64,000 nt of DNA from Streptomyces sp. NBC_00091 (GCF_026343185.1 NZ_JAPEMA010000004.1:186001-250000), one strand, 5' to 3'. Counted from the stretch's first letter, positions 25,878-37,030 are shown. Program-made: numbers and translations. The notes: generated by a model not told the origin, from the letters alone.

Positions 25878-26786
25878 GTGGAAAGCACCTTCCGCACCCC
25901 GGACACCAGCTCGGTCACGGTCGGCGTGGACGGCTCGGAGTCGGCACGCGTCGCTGCTTTGTGGGCGGCCAAGGAGGCCGTACGCCGTGACCGTCCCCTG
26001 CACATCGTCTACGGCTCCGACACCGACGGCAGGGCCTTGTACCTGTCGGCGGAGACCATCGAACGGGTCCGCGTCAACGGCCGGGCGCTCCTGGACGACA
26101 CGGCGAAGGCCGTGTCGGCCGAGTACCCCGGGCTGACCGTGACCACCGAATTCAGCCGCGCCGGCGCCGTCGACACCCTGCACCGGGCCGGAGGACTCCA
26201 CGGCACGGTCGTGGTGGGCAACCGCGGCCTGGGCGGGTTCAACTCCCTCATGCTCGGCTCGGTAGGGCTGGGCACCGCGGCCATCGCCATGACACCCGTC
26301 ATCGTCGTCCGAGGCATCGACGGGACCGAGGAGACCGGAACGGTCCTCGCCGCGGTCCGCGACGAACACGACCTCCTGATCGCCCGGTACGCAGCCCGGG
26401 AAGCCGAGCTGCACAAGGCCTCCCTGCGACTGCTGCATGTGTGGAACGTGCTCCAGTCCGTCGGTGAGGTGGTCACCATGCTCGACGGCGTCGACGAGAT
26501 CGCCGGCGGGCACGCAGAGACCCTGCGGGCCGTCACGGACGTGATCCGCAGTGAGTTCCCCGACCTTGAGGTACAGGCCGATGCGGAGAAGAGCATCTCC
26601 GTGGCCGGCGTCCTGGTCGAGGCGTCCCGCCACGCCGACCTGCTCGTAGTGGGCGGCCGCCGGGTGCCCGGGCCCCTCGGACTCGCCCCCAACCTGGGCA
26701 AGGCCACACACAGTCTGCTGCACCACGCCCACTGCCCCGTCCTCCTCATTCCTCGGACCGGCAGCGACTTCGGGAGCCAGTCATGA
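25878..26786 (+). CDS. Universal stress protein, tandem domains (3)
   Basis: 302 residues from a GTG start (GGGAGG 7 bases upstream). Domain 1: VTVGVDGSESARVAALWAAK and the nucleotide loop VVGNRGLGGFNSLMLGSVG. Domain 2: a degenerate entry (TVLAAVRDEHDLLIARYAAR) with VVGGRRVPGPLGLAPNLGKA followed by HCPVLLIP. Domain 1 keeps the ATP-binding motif, whereas domain 2 lacks the second glycine pattern. It is the first gene of a five-gene operon that ends in the DevS-like kinase, with a 4-base overlap to the next Usp. DosR-regulon Usp proteins are the nearest known context. Confidence 0.9.
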   Translation: MESTFRTPDTSSVTVGVDGSESARVAALWAAKEAVRRDRPLHIVYGSDTDGRALYLSAETIERVRVNGRALLDDTAKAVSAEYPGLTVTTEFSRAGAVDTLHRAGGLHGTVVVGNRGLGGFNSLMLGSVGLGTAAIAMTPVIVVRGIDGTEETGTVLAAVRDEHDLLIARYAAREAELHKASLRLLHVWNVLQSVGEVVTMLDGVDEIAGGHAETLRAVTDVIRSEFPDLEVQADAEKSISVAGVLVEASRHADLLVVGGRRVPGPLGLAPNLGKATHSLLHHAHCPVLLIPRTGSDFGSQS

Positions 26787-27646
26787 CCAGCCACCCGTCA
26801 GCAAGCCGTGACATCGTCGTGGGCATCGACCCGGACAGGGACTGGCACCTCGCCCTGGCCTGGGCCGCCGACGAGGCGCAACGGCGTCGGCTCCCGATGC
26901 GCCTGGTGCTCGCCGTGCCGCCCCAGCACGACACCCAGCACGTCGACGACACCCCCCGCCAGACGGCCCTGTGGCAGGCCGGATCCGACCGTCTCGAACA
27001 AGCGTGCAACTTGGTACGTGACCGCCACCCCGAGGTGGCTGTCACCGGTGACCTGCTGAGCGGCTTCCCCGCCCCCGTCCTGGGCGGCGCGGCGCGAGAA
27101 GCCCGCATGATCGTCCTCGGTTCCCGGCACCTGAGCCGCACCGCCGAGTTCTTCAGCGCCGGCTCCCTCGTGGTCCCCGTCACCGCCCAGGCCCGTTGCC
27201 CGGTCGTCGTCGTGGGCGACGCCGAGCACATCAGCCAGCAGCCGCCCTATGTCGTCGCCGGTATCGACGGCAGCGCGTCCGCCACGGCCGCGCTGACCTT
27301 CGCCTTCGACGAGGCCGACCTTCGAGGGGCGGCGCTGCGGGTCGTCTGCGTGTGGCAGCCGCCGCTGATCATGCTGGACGACGAGGAGGTGGCGCTGCAC
27401 GCCCAGCGCACCCTGCTCTCCGAGGCCACCGCCGGCCTGTCCGAGAAGTACCCGGATGTGCATGTGACGCACGAGGTCCTCACCGGCCACCCCGTCGAGG
27501 AACTGGCCCGGGCCGCCGAGCACGCCCTGGCCGTCGTCGTGGGCCGCCGCGGCCGCGGTGGCTACACCGGCATGCGGATCGGATCCGTCGTCCACGGCCT
27601 CCTGCACCGCGCACACTGCCCGGTGATCACCATCCCCACCGGATGA
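26783..27646 (+). CDS. Universal stress protein, tandem domains (4)
   Basis: 287 residues. Domain 1 (IVVGIDPDRDWHLALAWAAD; loop VLGSRHLSRTAEFFSAGSLV) has an altered nucleotide loop without the usual glycines. Domain 2 (YVVAGIDGSASATAALTFAF; VVGRRGRGGYTGMRIGSVVH, then AHCPVITIP) keeps the complete ATP motif. This is the reverse of the Usp encoded just upstream, where domain 1 is the intact one. Coupled by ATGA to that gene; the P-type ATPase follows after 7 bp. The pair could form a complementary hetero-oligomer, which is only a suggestion. Confidence 0.88.
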   Translation: MTSHPSASRDIVVGIDPDRDWHLALAWAADEAQRRRLPMRLVLAVPPQHDTQHVDDTPRQTALWQAGSDRLEQACNLVRDRHPEVAVTGDLLSGFPAPVLGGAAREARMIVLGSRHLSRTAEFFSAGSLVVPVTAQARCPVVVVGDAEHISQQPPYVVAGIDGSASATAALTFAFDEADLRGAALRVVCVWQPPLIMLDDEEVALHAQRTLLSEATAGLSEKYPDVHVTHEVLTGHPVEELARAAEHALAVVVGRRGRGGYTGMRIGSVVHGLLHRAHCPVITIPTG

Positions 27647-27653
27647 ACCGGCC

Positions 27654-30230
27654 ATGACCAGCCGCGCGATCGAAACGTCGTCCGTCGGCTCCTCGCCCCC
27701 GGCGGGGCTGACGCGGGCCGAGGCCGAACGCCGACTGGCCCGCTACGGGCGCAACGAGGTGGCACCTCCGCCGCCCACACCCCTCCACCGTCGGGTGCTG
27801 GCGCAGCTACGTGATCCGCTGATCATGGTGCTGCTCGGTGCCGCACTCCTGACCATCGCGATCGGCGACCACCCGGACGCCGTCGTCATCGGGCTGGTGG
27901 TCGTCTTCAACACGACCGTGGGAGTGGCCCAGGAGGTCCGGGCGGACCGCGCGGTCGCCGCGCTCTCCGCTCTTTCGGCCCCGCACGCCCGGGTACGGCG
28001 TGACGGCGCGGCCCACGAGGTGTCGGCAGCGCTCGTGGTGCCGGGTGACAGCCTGCTGCTGGGCGAGGGGGACATCGTTGCCGCGGACGCCGATCTCACG
28101 GAGGCGTCAGCCCTCCTGATTGACGAGTCGATGCTCACCGGCGAATCGGAACCCGTCGCCAAGACCGCGCGCGACACGGTCAGCGCCGGCACCGTCGTGG
28201 TGCGCGGTCGGGGTGTCGCGACCGCCACGGCCACAGGATCCGCCAGCGCCCTCGGCCGGATCGCAGCCCTCCTCGACGGGGACCACGGGCCGACCCCGCT
28301 CCAGCGCCGCCTCGCCTCCCTCGGCCGCGTCCTGGCCGCCGCCACCCTCGCCCTGTGCGTGCTCTTCTTCGCCCTGGGCCTCGTACGCGGCCTCGGAGTG
28401 AGCACGATGGCGGTCACCGCCATCAGCCTGGCCGTCGCCGCGGTGCCCGAGTCCCTGCCCGCCGTGGTCACCCTCGCCCTCGCCCTCGGAGCCCGCCGCA
28501 TGGCGGCCCGGGGCGCCCTGATCCGACGCCTGCCGGCGGTCGAAACGCTGGGCTCGGTGAGCGTGCTGGCCACGGACAAGACCGGCACGCTCACCGAGGG
28601 CCGCATGGTCGTCCAGCACGTGTGGACGCCGTCGGGAAACGTGGACGTGTCCGGCAGTGGATACGAACCCCACGGAGCCCTGACCCGCGCCGGACGCTCC
28701 CTGACACCCGAGCAACTCCGCCCTCTCCAGGAGCTGCTCACCACGGCAGCCCTGTGCAACGACGCGAGCCTGAAACCGCCCCAGAGCGGTTCCGACGGGT
28801 GGACGGCCGTGGGCGATCCCATGGAAGCCGCACTGCTGGCGGCCGCCGCCAAGGCCGGCTGCCCGAGCCACGCCGAGCTCCACCGGGCCTGCCCCCGGAT
28901 CGGAGAAGCACCGTTCGACAGCCTGCGCAAACGAATGGCCACCCTCCACCACCTGCCCGACGGCAACGTCCTGGTCTGCCTCAAGGGGGCACCCGAGGCC
29001 GTCCTGGCGCCCACGGTGCTCGCCGAGCCGCCCCAGGTCCTGGAACAGGCGCGCCGACGGGCCGCCGAGCTGGCCGCGCACGGATTCCGGGTCCTGGCCG
29101 TGGCAGGCGCCGAACGGCTCCAGTGGAGCCGGCCCGCCGCCGAGGCGGAGCACGGACTGAGCCTTCTCGGCCTGATCGCCATCAGCGATCCGCCGAAAGC
29201 GGCAGCCGCGGCCACCTTGGCAGCCTGCCGCGCCGCCGGCATCACCCCGATCATGATCACCGGCGACCACCCCGCGACCGCCCACGCCATAGCCGTACGC
29301 ATCGGCCTCGTCGACGACGGTCCCGCCGATGCGGTCGTCACCGGACCCGAGCTGGCCGCAGCACCGGACACCGACCTGACCGCGGTCCGCGTCTTCGCCC
29401 GGACCGATCCACAGCAGAAACTGGACATCATCCACGCCTGGCGTGCCCACGGCGCCGTGACCGCCATGACCGGGGACGGCGTCAACGACGGCCCCGCCCT
29501 CCACCAGGCCGACATCGGCGTCGCCATGGGCGCCCGCGGCACCGAGGTGGCCCGCCAGGCCGCCGACCTCGTCCTCACGGACGACGAGCTCTCCACCTTG
29601 GTCACGGCCGTCGAGGAAGGCCGCCGCGTCTACGACAACATCCGACGCTTCCTCGTCTACGCCATGGCCGGCGGAACCGCCGAGATCCTCGTGATGCTGG
29701 CAGGCCCCCTGCTCGGCCTCGCCCTCCCTCTTCGGGCGGGGCAGATCCTGTGGATCAACCTCCTCACCCACGGCCTGACCGGTGTGGCCATGGGCGCCGA
29801 ACCGGCCGCACCAGAGGCCATGCGGCGCCCGCCCCGCCCGCCCGGACAGCACATCCTGGCCGCAGGCGTGTGGCAACGCCTGCTCGTCCTCGCCGCGGCC
29901 GTGACAGCGTTCAGCCTGATCGCCGGCATCGCCGCGCGCACCCATGGCTTGCCCTGGCAGAGCGTGCTCTTCCTGTCTCTGCTCGGCGCCCAGCTGGGCG
30001 TGGCCCTGGGCCTGCGGGCCCGGCTGCTCACCACCCAGAACCTCTTCCTCCCCGCCTCCGTGGTGGCCTCCGCCCTCCTTGCGATGGCTGCCCTGCACGT
30101 TCCCGCTCTGCGGTCGCTGCTGGACACCCAGCCGGTGGGCTGGGCCGGCACAGGGCTCGCCACCGCGGCAGCGCTCGCGGCATTCGTCGCCGCCCGGCTC
30201 CTGCGAGGCGCATTCCACAGAAAGGCATGA
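27654..30230 (+). CDS. P-type cation ATPase, CtpF/P2-like, intact
   Basis: 858 residues with all domains: actuator MLTGESEPV (about 161-169), transmembrane ion site AAVPESLPAVVTLALALG, phosphorylation site [10 protein letters not shown] (D308), N-domain motifs PFDSLRKRMATLHH and CLKGAPEAVL, hinge TGDGVNDGPALHQADIGVAM (D608), and C-terminal helices. The P2-type motifs suggest transport of calcium or a related cation; CtpF (Rv1997) of the DosR regulon is a close conceptual match. It lies between a Usp gene and DUF1918 in the DevS operon. The DUF1918 gene begins at its stop codon. It serves as the in-window reference for the truncated ATPase at 17437. Confidence 0.9.
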   Translation: MTSRAIETSSVGSSPPAGLTRAEAERRLARYGRNEVAPPPPTPLHRRVLAQLRDPLIMVLLGAALLTIAIGDHPDAVVIGLVVVFNTTVGVAQEVRADRAVAALSALSAPHARVRRDGAAHEVSAALVVPGDSLLLGEGDIVAADADLTEASALLIDESMLTGESEPVAKTARDTVSAGTVVVRGRGVATATATGSASALGRIAALLDGDHGPTPLQRRLASLGRVLAAATLALCVLFFALGLVRGLGVSTMAVTAISLAVAAVPESLPAVVTLALALGARRMAARGALIRRLPAVETLGSVSVLATDKTGTLTEGRMVVQHVWTPSGNVDVSGSGYEPHGALTRAGRSLTPEQLRPLQELLTTAALCNDASLKPPQSGSDGWTAVGDPMEAALLAAAAKAGCPSHAELHRACPRIGEAPFDSLRKRMATLHHLPDGNVLVCLKGAPEAVLAPTVLAEPPQVLEQARRRAAELAAHGFRVLAVAGAERLQWSRPAAEAEHGLSLLGLIAISDPPKAAAAATLAACRAAGITPIMITGDHPATAHAIAVRIGLVDDGPADAVVTGPELAAAPDTDLTAVRVFARTDPQQKLDIIHAWRAHGAVTAMTGDGVNDGPALHQADIGVAMGARGTEVARQAADLVLTDDELSTLVTAVEEGRRVYDNIRRFLVYAMAGGTAEILVMLAGPLLGLALPLRAGQILWINLLTHGLTGVAMGAEPAAPEAMRRPPRPPGQHILAAGVWQRLLVLAAAVTAFSLIAGIAARTHGLPWQSVLFLSLLGAQLGVALGLRARLLTTQNLFLPASVVASALLAMAALHVPALRSLLDTQPVGWAGTGLATAAALAAFVAARLLRGAFHRKA

Positions 30231-30232
30231 TC

Positions 30233-30511
30233 ATGAACGCGAATCCGCTTGCCCACGAGCACGGGGTCCACGCCGAGGTGGGCGACCAGATCGTCGTGGG
30301 CGGCCCCACGGTCGGAACGCCGGGCCGGGACGGAGAAGTCATCGCCCTGCACCATGAGGACGGCACCCCTCCGTACGACGTCCGCTGGTCCGACACCGGC
30401 CGTACCAGCGTATTCTTCCCCGGCCCGGACGCCCACGTCCGGCATCTGCACGACGAATCCGGTACGCCGCGGCACGAGGGAAGGCCGAACGGGGCAATGG
30501 CCTCCCGCTGA
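30233..30511 (+). CDS. DUF1918 protein
   Basis: 92 residues. VGDQIVVGGPTVGTPGRDGE, then VIALHHEDGTPPYDVRWSDT and TSVFFPGPDAHV, is the DUF1918 SH3-like beta-barrel; function unknown. ATG 30233 is chosen because AAAGG lies 7 bases before it; ATG 30227 overlaps the ATPase stop but has no room for a ribosome-binding site. Part of the Usp-ATPase-DevS operon. Such proteins often accompany Usp and CBS genes in actinobacteria, a general impression. Confidence 0.85.
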   Translation: MNANPLAHEHGVHAEVGDQIVVGGPTVGTPGRDGEVIALHHEDGTPPYDVRWSDTGRTSVFFPGPDAHVRHLHDESGTPRHEGRPNGAMASR

Positions 30512-30546
30512 GTGGGAGGGCCGCGTCCTCCGGCCGGAGATACCGT

Positions 30547-32321
<1,775 letters not shown>

Positions 32322-32339
32322 CCGTCGTCGATGTTCCTG

Positions 32340-33029
32340 CTACTTCCCGGCGTCGTGCTCGTGCACTTGGGCGGCGATCACGGCTGCCTGGACCCGCCGC
32401 TCCACTCCGAGCTTGCCCAGGAGCCGTGAGATGTGGTTCTTGACCGTCTTCTCCGACAGGTAGAGCTGTTTGGCGATCTGCCGGTTGGTGAGGCCCTCGC
32501 CGATGAGCTCCAGGACGGCCCGCTCCCGTTCGGACAGAGCCGCCAGGCGGGCGTCCTCCGGTGGCTTCGCCGACTCGGGGTCGCGCAGGGAGTGCATCAG
32601 GCGGGCGGTGGTCGCAGGGTCCAGCATGGACTGGCCGGTGGCGACCGTGCGTACGGCCGAGACCAGATCGGAGCCCTTGATCTGCTTCAGGACGTAGCCG
32701 GAAGCCCCTGCCATGATCGCGTCCAAGAGGGCGTCCTCGTCGTCGAACGAGGTCAGCATCAGACAGGCCAGGCCCGGCATGCGCGAGCGCAGCTCGCGGC
32801 AGACGGTAATGCCGTCGCCGTCGGGTAGCCGCACGTCGAGTACGGCGACGTCCGGACGGAGCGCCGGCCCGCGGGCGAGCGCCTGCTCGGCCGTGCCGGC
32901 TTCGCCTACGACCGTGATGTCCGGCTCTGCGTCCAAGAGGTCCCGCAGCCCGCGCCGGACCACCTCGTGGTCATCGAGGAGGAACACCTTGATAGGTGCC
33001 CCGGCGGACGTGTTCGGATCCTCGGACAT
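32340..33029 (-). CDS. DevR/OsdR-like response regulator (NarL/LuxR class)
   Basis: 229 residues. The receiver starts [20 protein letters not shown], with acidic D19-D20, phospho-acceptor D65 in [13 protein letters not shown], switch residues T93/S94 and K115 in GYVLKQIKG. The C-terminal LuxR HTH is [20 protein letters not shown] and then [20 protein letters not shown] (about 167-205). This matches DevR/DosR of M. tuberculosis and OsdR of S. coelicolor. Third gene of a cNMP-CBS-devR operon on the minus strand, whose promoter carries a box pair, so autoregulation is likely. Cognate kinase: the convergent GAF kinase 18 bp away. Confidence 0.92.
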   Translation of the reverse strand: MSEDPNTSAGAPIKVFLLDDHEVVRRGLRDLLDAEPDITVVGEAGTAEQALARGPALRPDVAVLDVRLPDGDGITVCRELRSRMPGLACLMLTSFDDEDALLDAIMAGASGYVLKQIKGSDLVSAVRTVATGQSMLDPATTARLMHSLRDPESAKPPEDARLAALSERERAVLELIGEGLTNRQIAKQLYLSEKTVKNHISRLLGKLGVERRVQAAVIAAQVHEHDAGK

Positions 33030-33119
33030 GATCGCCCCTGGCTCGGTCCGTGCTGTGCGTTTCCCTCCGAATTGTCTCAGGAAGAGGCGCAATGCACCCG
33101 TGGCCGACGAGACGGCTCG

Positions 33120-33758
33120 TTAGGCAGCGATGGTGCTTTCCAGCTCCATCCGGACGTCCACTACACCCTCAACCGCGCGGATCGCCCGTGCGAGCAGGGG
33201 GACCAGGGCCCGGTCCCGCAGCGGGCCGTGCAGAGTGACGACGCCGTCTTTTACGGCGAAGTCCAAGGTCAGGCTGGGGGCCAGTTCGGTGAGCACGCTC
33301 TGGCGGATCTCCTCCTCGAGATCCTCGTCCGGCCGCAGGAACACCTTCAAGAGGTCACTGCGGCTGACCACACCTTCCAACATCCCGAGCGCGTTCACCA
33401 CGGGCAGGCGCTTGACGTGCTTGCGCGCCATGATCCTTGCAGCTTCGGCGACGGGCGCGTCGGGGTGCACGGTGATCGCCGGGCTCGACATGAGTTCCTC
33501 GGCCAGCACCGCGCCGGCCTTCGACGCGTCCTCCAACTGCTCGGGCAGCGCGGGGTCCGTACGCCGGAACTCCTCCTTCGGCAGCAGGTCCGCCTCGGAG
33601 ACGACGCCGACGACCCGGCCCTCGCCTTCCAGGACGGGGACGGCGCTGACCTTCCACTGGTGCATCAGCTCGACGATCTCCTTGTAGGAAGCCTCGCGGC
33701 CGATGGCGACGGCGGTGTGCGTCATGACGTCACTGACGGTGTAGCGGGATGCGGGCAT
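33120..33758 (-). CDS. CBS-pair protein with C-terminal BON domain (5)
   Basis: 212 residues: CBS1 (VSDVMTHTAVAIGREASYKE to VVGVVSEADLLPKEEF), CBS2 (LMSSPAITVHPDAPVAEAAR to LEGVVSRSDLLKVFLRPDED) and the BON-like tail (LDFAVKDGVVTLHGPL, EGVVDVRMEL). It shares the PKEEF linker with copy 1 (4926-5579), and both follow a cNMP-binding gene. So cNMP-CBS pairs 1 and 5 derive from one duplicated unit. It lies 26 bp after the cNMP gene and 90 bp before devR. Confidence 0.9.
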   Translation of the reverse strand: MPASRYTVSDVMTHTAVAIGREASYKEIVELMHQWKVSAVPVLEGEGRVVGVVSEADLLPKEEFRRTDPALPEQLEDASKAGAVLAEELMSSPAITVHPDAPVAEAARIMARKHVKRLPVVNALGMLEGVVSRSDLLKVFLRPDEDLEEEIRQSVLTELAPSLTLDFAVKDGVVTLHGPLRDRALVPLLARAIRAVEGVVDVRMELESTIAA

Positions 33759-33784
33759 GACCGGCTCCTTCGGCGTACGGACGA

Positions 33785-34249
33785 TCAGAGGAAGCTGCCG
33801 CTGCCATAGGGCGCGTACAGGTCGAGAAGGCGCACGCGGGCGGCCTGCAGCCGGTTGGCGAGGACCTGCCCGACCCAGTGGCCCAGGGCAGAGCCGAAGG
33901 CGGCGTCAGTGTCCATCAGCGCCCGTACGCGTGCCGCGTCGAACTCGTACGCACGGACGGGCGTCATCGCCTCCGCACCCAGACGCCAGGAGTACGGCTT
34001 GAAGAGCCACGAGCAGCCGACCAGCTGGCCGGCGCCGAGGCTCTCGATGACGGCGGCGCGCCGCCCGGGCACATGGACGTCCAAGGTCACGGTTCCGGAC
34101 CGGACGATCCAGAACCGATCGGCGTGGCCACCCTCGCGAAAGAGATGGGCCCCCTCGACGAAGTTGACCTCTCGGGCCAGTTCCATCAGACGGGAGCGGC
34201 AGTCGGCGGGCAGCGCCTCGGAGAGACGAGCGGGTGAAGGGGTGCTCAT
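33785..34249 (-). CDS. Cyclic-nucleotide-binding domain protein without HTH (2)
   Basis: 154 residues: NFVEGAHLFREGGHADRFWI, then SGTVTLDVHVPGRRAAVIES, LGAGQLVGCSWLFKPYSWRL and the ending LLDLYAPYGSGSFL. Cyclic-nucleotide barrel only, no winged helix, so not a CRP regulator by itself. It is a paralogue of 5590-6060. It heads the cNMP-CBS-devR operon, with boxes at 34308-34342. It could bind cAMP or another small ligand and signal to the CBS partner; this is inference. Confidence 0.85.
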   Translation of the reverse strand: MSTPSPARLSEALPADCRSRLMELAREVNFVEGAHLFREGGHADRFWIVRSGTVTLDVHVPGRRAAVIESLGAGQLVGCSWLFKPYSWRLGAEAMTPVRAYEFDAARVRALMDTDAAFGSALGHWVGQVLANRLQAARVRLLDLYAPYGSGSFL

Positions 34250-34307
34250 GAACGGCCTCCTGTTCGAGTCCGTCTTCAGTCTTGGCGTTCCCGCCGGTCC
34301 CGGGCAT

Positions 34308-34342
34308 GGGCCCTCTGGTCCCGTCTATGGGCCGACCGGCCC
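34308..34342. promoter_or_regulatory. Paired GGNCC boxes at the devR operon promoter
   Basis: GGGCC-CTCT-GGTCC (34308-34321) and the perfect GGGCC-GACC-GGCCC (34329-34342) are 21 bp apart, 59-93 bp upstream of the minus-strand cNMP-CBS-devR operon. They also lie upstream of the plus-strand SHOCT gene at 34425. They could serve both directions and give DevR autoregulation. Confidence 0.62.
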
Positions 34343-34424
34343 ATGCCGGGCATGGCGCAGCCGGAGATCCTGGCAGCAGATGGCCGGCTCGCGGCCGTCG
34401 ACCCGTCCACCTGGCAGGTGCGCG

Positions 34425-34709
34425 ATGTACTGGAATGGCCATGGCATGGGGGCCTGGGGATGGTTCGCCATGTCCCTCACCACGCTGATCTTCTGGACCC
34501 TGATCGTCGCGGCGACCGTCCTCGTGGTCCGCGCCCTCAGGCGAGATGGTGCGGACGGGCGGACTGCACCCGCGCCTTACTCAGCCTCCGACAGCGGGGC
34601 CGAAAGGCTTCTCGCGGAACGATTCGCCAGAGGCGAGATCGACGAGGAGGAGTACACCCGGCGGCTCGCGGTGCTGCGAAGCCACGGCCCTGGGCCCACG
34701 CCCCTTTGA
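34425..34709 (+). CDS. Small SHOCT-domain membrane protein
   Basis: 94 residues: a short polar start (MYWNGHGMGAWGW), one membrane helix (FAMSLTTLIFWTLIVAATVL, about 14-36) and a C-terminal SHOCT motif (AERLLAERFARGEIDEEEYT then RRL, about 60-85). Such proteins are common near stress genes; function unknown. First gene on the plus side of the devR-region promoter; PNPOx-like and SulP genes follow in the same direction. ATG 34425 is chosen because it begins the typical GHGMG-W-type leader; the ribosome-binding site is weak. Confidence 0.75.
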   Translation: MYWNGHGMGAWGWFAMSLTTLIFWTLIVAATVLVVRALRRDGADGRTAPAPYSASDSGAERLLAERFARGEIDEEEYTRRLAVLRSHGPGPTPL

Positions 34710-34767
34710 GAAGCCAACAGCGGGCAAGGGCACCGGCGTCCCGCCCGCTTGACCGAGGATGCCCACG

Positions 34768-35238
34768 ATGAAGAGCGACCCGGCCATTACGACCACCAGC
34801 TCGCCCCCCGTCAGCATGCAGGGACGGCAGATGGAAGAGCTCAGCGCTGACGAGGCGTTGGAGCTGCTGGGCACCGTTCCGCTGGGCCGGATCGTGTTCA
34901 CCCGTAACGCGCTGCCCGCGGTGCGCCCCGTCAACCACCTTCTCGACGCAGGCGACATCATCGTCCGGGTCCAGGACGGCTCGACGCTGGGAGCCTTGCT
35001 CGCGGCTCAGGCAGATGCGGGCGTAGTCGTCGCGTACGAAGCCGACGTCATCGATCAAGGCGCGCACCTGGGCTGGAGCGTGGTCGCCACCGGCTACGCC
35101 ACCGCAGTCACCGCCCCCAGCGAGATCGAGCGCTACGCGCACCTCCTGCACCCGTGGGTCGAGGGCACCGCATCGGGCGCCATCCGGATCAGGCCCGACC
35201 TGATCACCGGCTTCCGCCTGCGTGAGAGCAGCCCGTAG
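34768..35238 (+). CDS. PNPOx-like flavin split-barrel protein
   Basis: 156 residues: LSADEALELLGTVPLGRIVF, LPAVRPVNHLLDAGDIIVRV, VVVAYEADVIDQGAHLGWSV and GYATAV form the pyridoxamine-phosphate-oxidase-like barrel, similar to the DosR-regulon Rv3129 type and to the barrel half of 8841-9527 but without HTH. Likely binds FMN or F420; reaction unknown. ATG 34768 has GAGGA 8 bases upstream; ATG 34759 overlaps that site. It lies between the SHOCT and SulP genes. Confidence 0.8.
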   Translation: MKSDPAITTTSSPPVSMQGRQMEELSADEALELLGTVPLGRIVFTRNALPAVRPVNHLLDAGDIIVRVQDGSTLGALLAAQADAGVVVAYEADVIDQGAHLGWSVVATGYATAVTAPSEIERYAHLLHPWVEGTASGAIRIRPDLITGFRLRESSP

Positions 35239-35326
35239 AGGTCGGCCCACGCGCGCTTCACCTCCTCGCAGCCCTCCGCCCGGCACCATGGTGAGGCACA
35301 GGCCCGCATGGAGTCCCGGAGGTGCC

Positions 35327-37030
35327 ATGCCGAAGCACGGACGGATCACCGCGATTCCGCCCGCCTTCCGTGGCTACCGGACGAGCTGGCTACGGGGCGA
35401 CGTCCTGGCCGGAATCACGGTCGCCGCCTACCTGGTCCCCCAGGTCATGGCCTACGCGGGCGTGGCAGGTCTGCCTCCGGTCGTAGGCCTGTGGGCCGTC
35501 CTGCCGGCCATGGTCCTCTACGCCCTGAGCGGCACCTCGCGCCTGCTGTCCGTCGGACCGGAGTCGACCACCGCCCTCATGACCGCCGTGGCCGTCGGGC
35601 CACTCGCGGCCGGCGACCCCACGCGCTACGCGGCGCTTGCGGCAGCCCTGGCCCTCGTCGTCGGCCTGCTCTGTTTGGTCGCGTGGGCCATCCGGCTCGG
35701 CTTCCTGGCCGACCTTCTCTCCAGGCCCGTGCTCGTTGGCTACCTGGCCGGTGTCGCCTTCATCATGATCGTGGATCAGCTGCCCCGCCTCACCGGGACC
35801 AGCGGCAGCGGATCGGGGTTCTTCCCCCAGCTCTTCTCGTTTCTCCGCCACATCGGCGACCTGCACCGGCCCACGACCGTCATGGCCGCGGGCTGCCTGC
35901 TCCTGCTGTTCGCCCTGCCGCTGCTGTGGCGCGCTCTGCCCGGACCGCTCGTTGTCCTCCTTCTCGCCACGGCGGTAGTGACGGTCTTCGCACTGGACGA
36001 GGACCAGGGGATCGACGTCATCGGCGCGGTGCCGTCCGGCTTGCCGGGTTTCGCCCTGCCCCGGCTGACCGACCTCGCCGACCTGGTGCTCCCGGCTCTC
36101 GGCGTTCTGCTGGTCGGCTACACCGATGTCGTCCTGACCGCGCGCGCCTTCGCCCGGCACGACGACCCGCACCGCCTGGACGCCAACCGCGAGCTGCTGG
36201 CCCTCGGCGCGGCGAACCTCGGCGCCGGAGTCCTGCACGGCTTCCCGGTCAGCAGCAGTGCCAGCCGCACCGCCCTCGCGGACTCCTCGGGAGCCCGTAC
36301 CCAGGTGTACTCCCTCGCCGGCGCCGCCTGCGTGGCCGCCGTCCTCCTCTTCCTCGGCCCGCTGCTCACACACACCCCCGCCGCCGCCCTCGGCGCCATC
36401 GTCGTCTACGCCGCCGTACGCCTGGTCGAGGTGAGCGAGTTCCGCAGGCTGGCAGCCTTCCGACGCCGCGAACTACTCCTGGCCATCGGCTGCACCCTCG
36501 GCGTCCTCGCCCTGGGCATCTTGTACGGCGTCCTGGTCGCGGTGGCCCTCTCGGTAATCGATCTGCTTGCAAGGGTTGCTCGTCCACACGATGCCGTCCT
36601 GGGGATCGTTCCGGGCCTGGCGGGCATGCACGACGTCGACGACTACCCGACTGCCCGCACCGTCCCGGGCCTGCTCATCTACCGCTATGACTCTCCGCTG
36701 TTCTTCGCGAACGCCGAGGATTTCCGCCGCCGCGCAATGGCGGCTGTCGATGTGCAGGACGGACCGGTCGACTGGTTCGTCCTGAACACCGAGGCCAACG
36801 TCGAGGTCGATATCACCGCCCTTGACGCCGTCGAGGCCCTGCGCGCCGAACTCGTAGAGAGGGACGTCGTGTTCGCCCTCGCCCGTGTCAAGCAGGAACT
36901 TCGCGAATCCCTCGATGCCTACGGCCTCACGGCGGCGGTCGGGGCGAACCGCATTTACCCGACCCTGCCGACAGCCATCGCTGCTTTCCACGCCTGGCAG
37001 CGGTCCGCCAACCATGATCCCGGCCCATGA
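35327..37030 (+). CDS. SulP-family anion transporter with STAS domain
   Basis: 567 residues. The SulP entry motif is RGDVLAGITVAAYLVPQVMA followed by YAGVAGLPPVVGLWA; about 12 membrane helices extend to LYGVLVAVALSVIDLL (~415), then a C-terminal STAS domain (IYRYDSPLFFANAEDFRRRA, WFVLNTEANVEVDITALDAV). It probably imports sulfate, bicarbonate or another small anion. Rv1739c, a DosR-regulon gene, is the mycobacterial counterpart. GGAGG lies 5 bases upstream of ATG. It is the last gene of the stress island before the scar at 37.1 kb. Confidence 0.9.
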   Translation: MPKHGRITAIPPAFRGYRTSWLRGDVLAGITVAAYLVPQVMAYAGVAGLPPVVGLWAVLPAMVLYALSGTSRLLSVGPESTTALMTAVAVGPLAAGDPTRYAALAAALALVVGLLCLVAWAIRLGFLADLLSRPVLVGYLAGVAFIMIVDQLPRLTGTSGSGSGFFPQLFSFLRHIGDLHRPTTVMAAGCLLLLFALPLLWRALPGPLVVLLLATAVVTVFALDEDQGIDVIGAVPSGLPGFALPRLTDLADLVLPALGVLLVGYTDVVLTARAFARHDDPHRLDANRELLALGAANLGAGVLHGFPVSSSASRTALADSSGARTQVYSLAGAACVAAVLLFLGPLLTHTPAAALGAIVVYAAVRLVEVSEFRRLAAFRRRELLLAIGCTLGVLALGILYGVLVAVALSVIDLLARVARPHDAVLGIVPGLAGMHDVDDYPTARTVPGLLIYRYDSPLFFANAEDFRRRAMAAVDVQDGPVDWFVLNTEANVEVDITALDAVEALRAELVERDVVFALARVKQELRESLDAYGLTAAVGANRIYPTLPTAIAAFHAWQRSANHDPGP

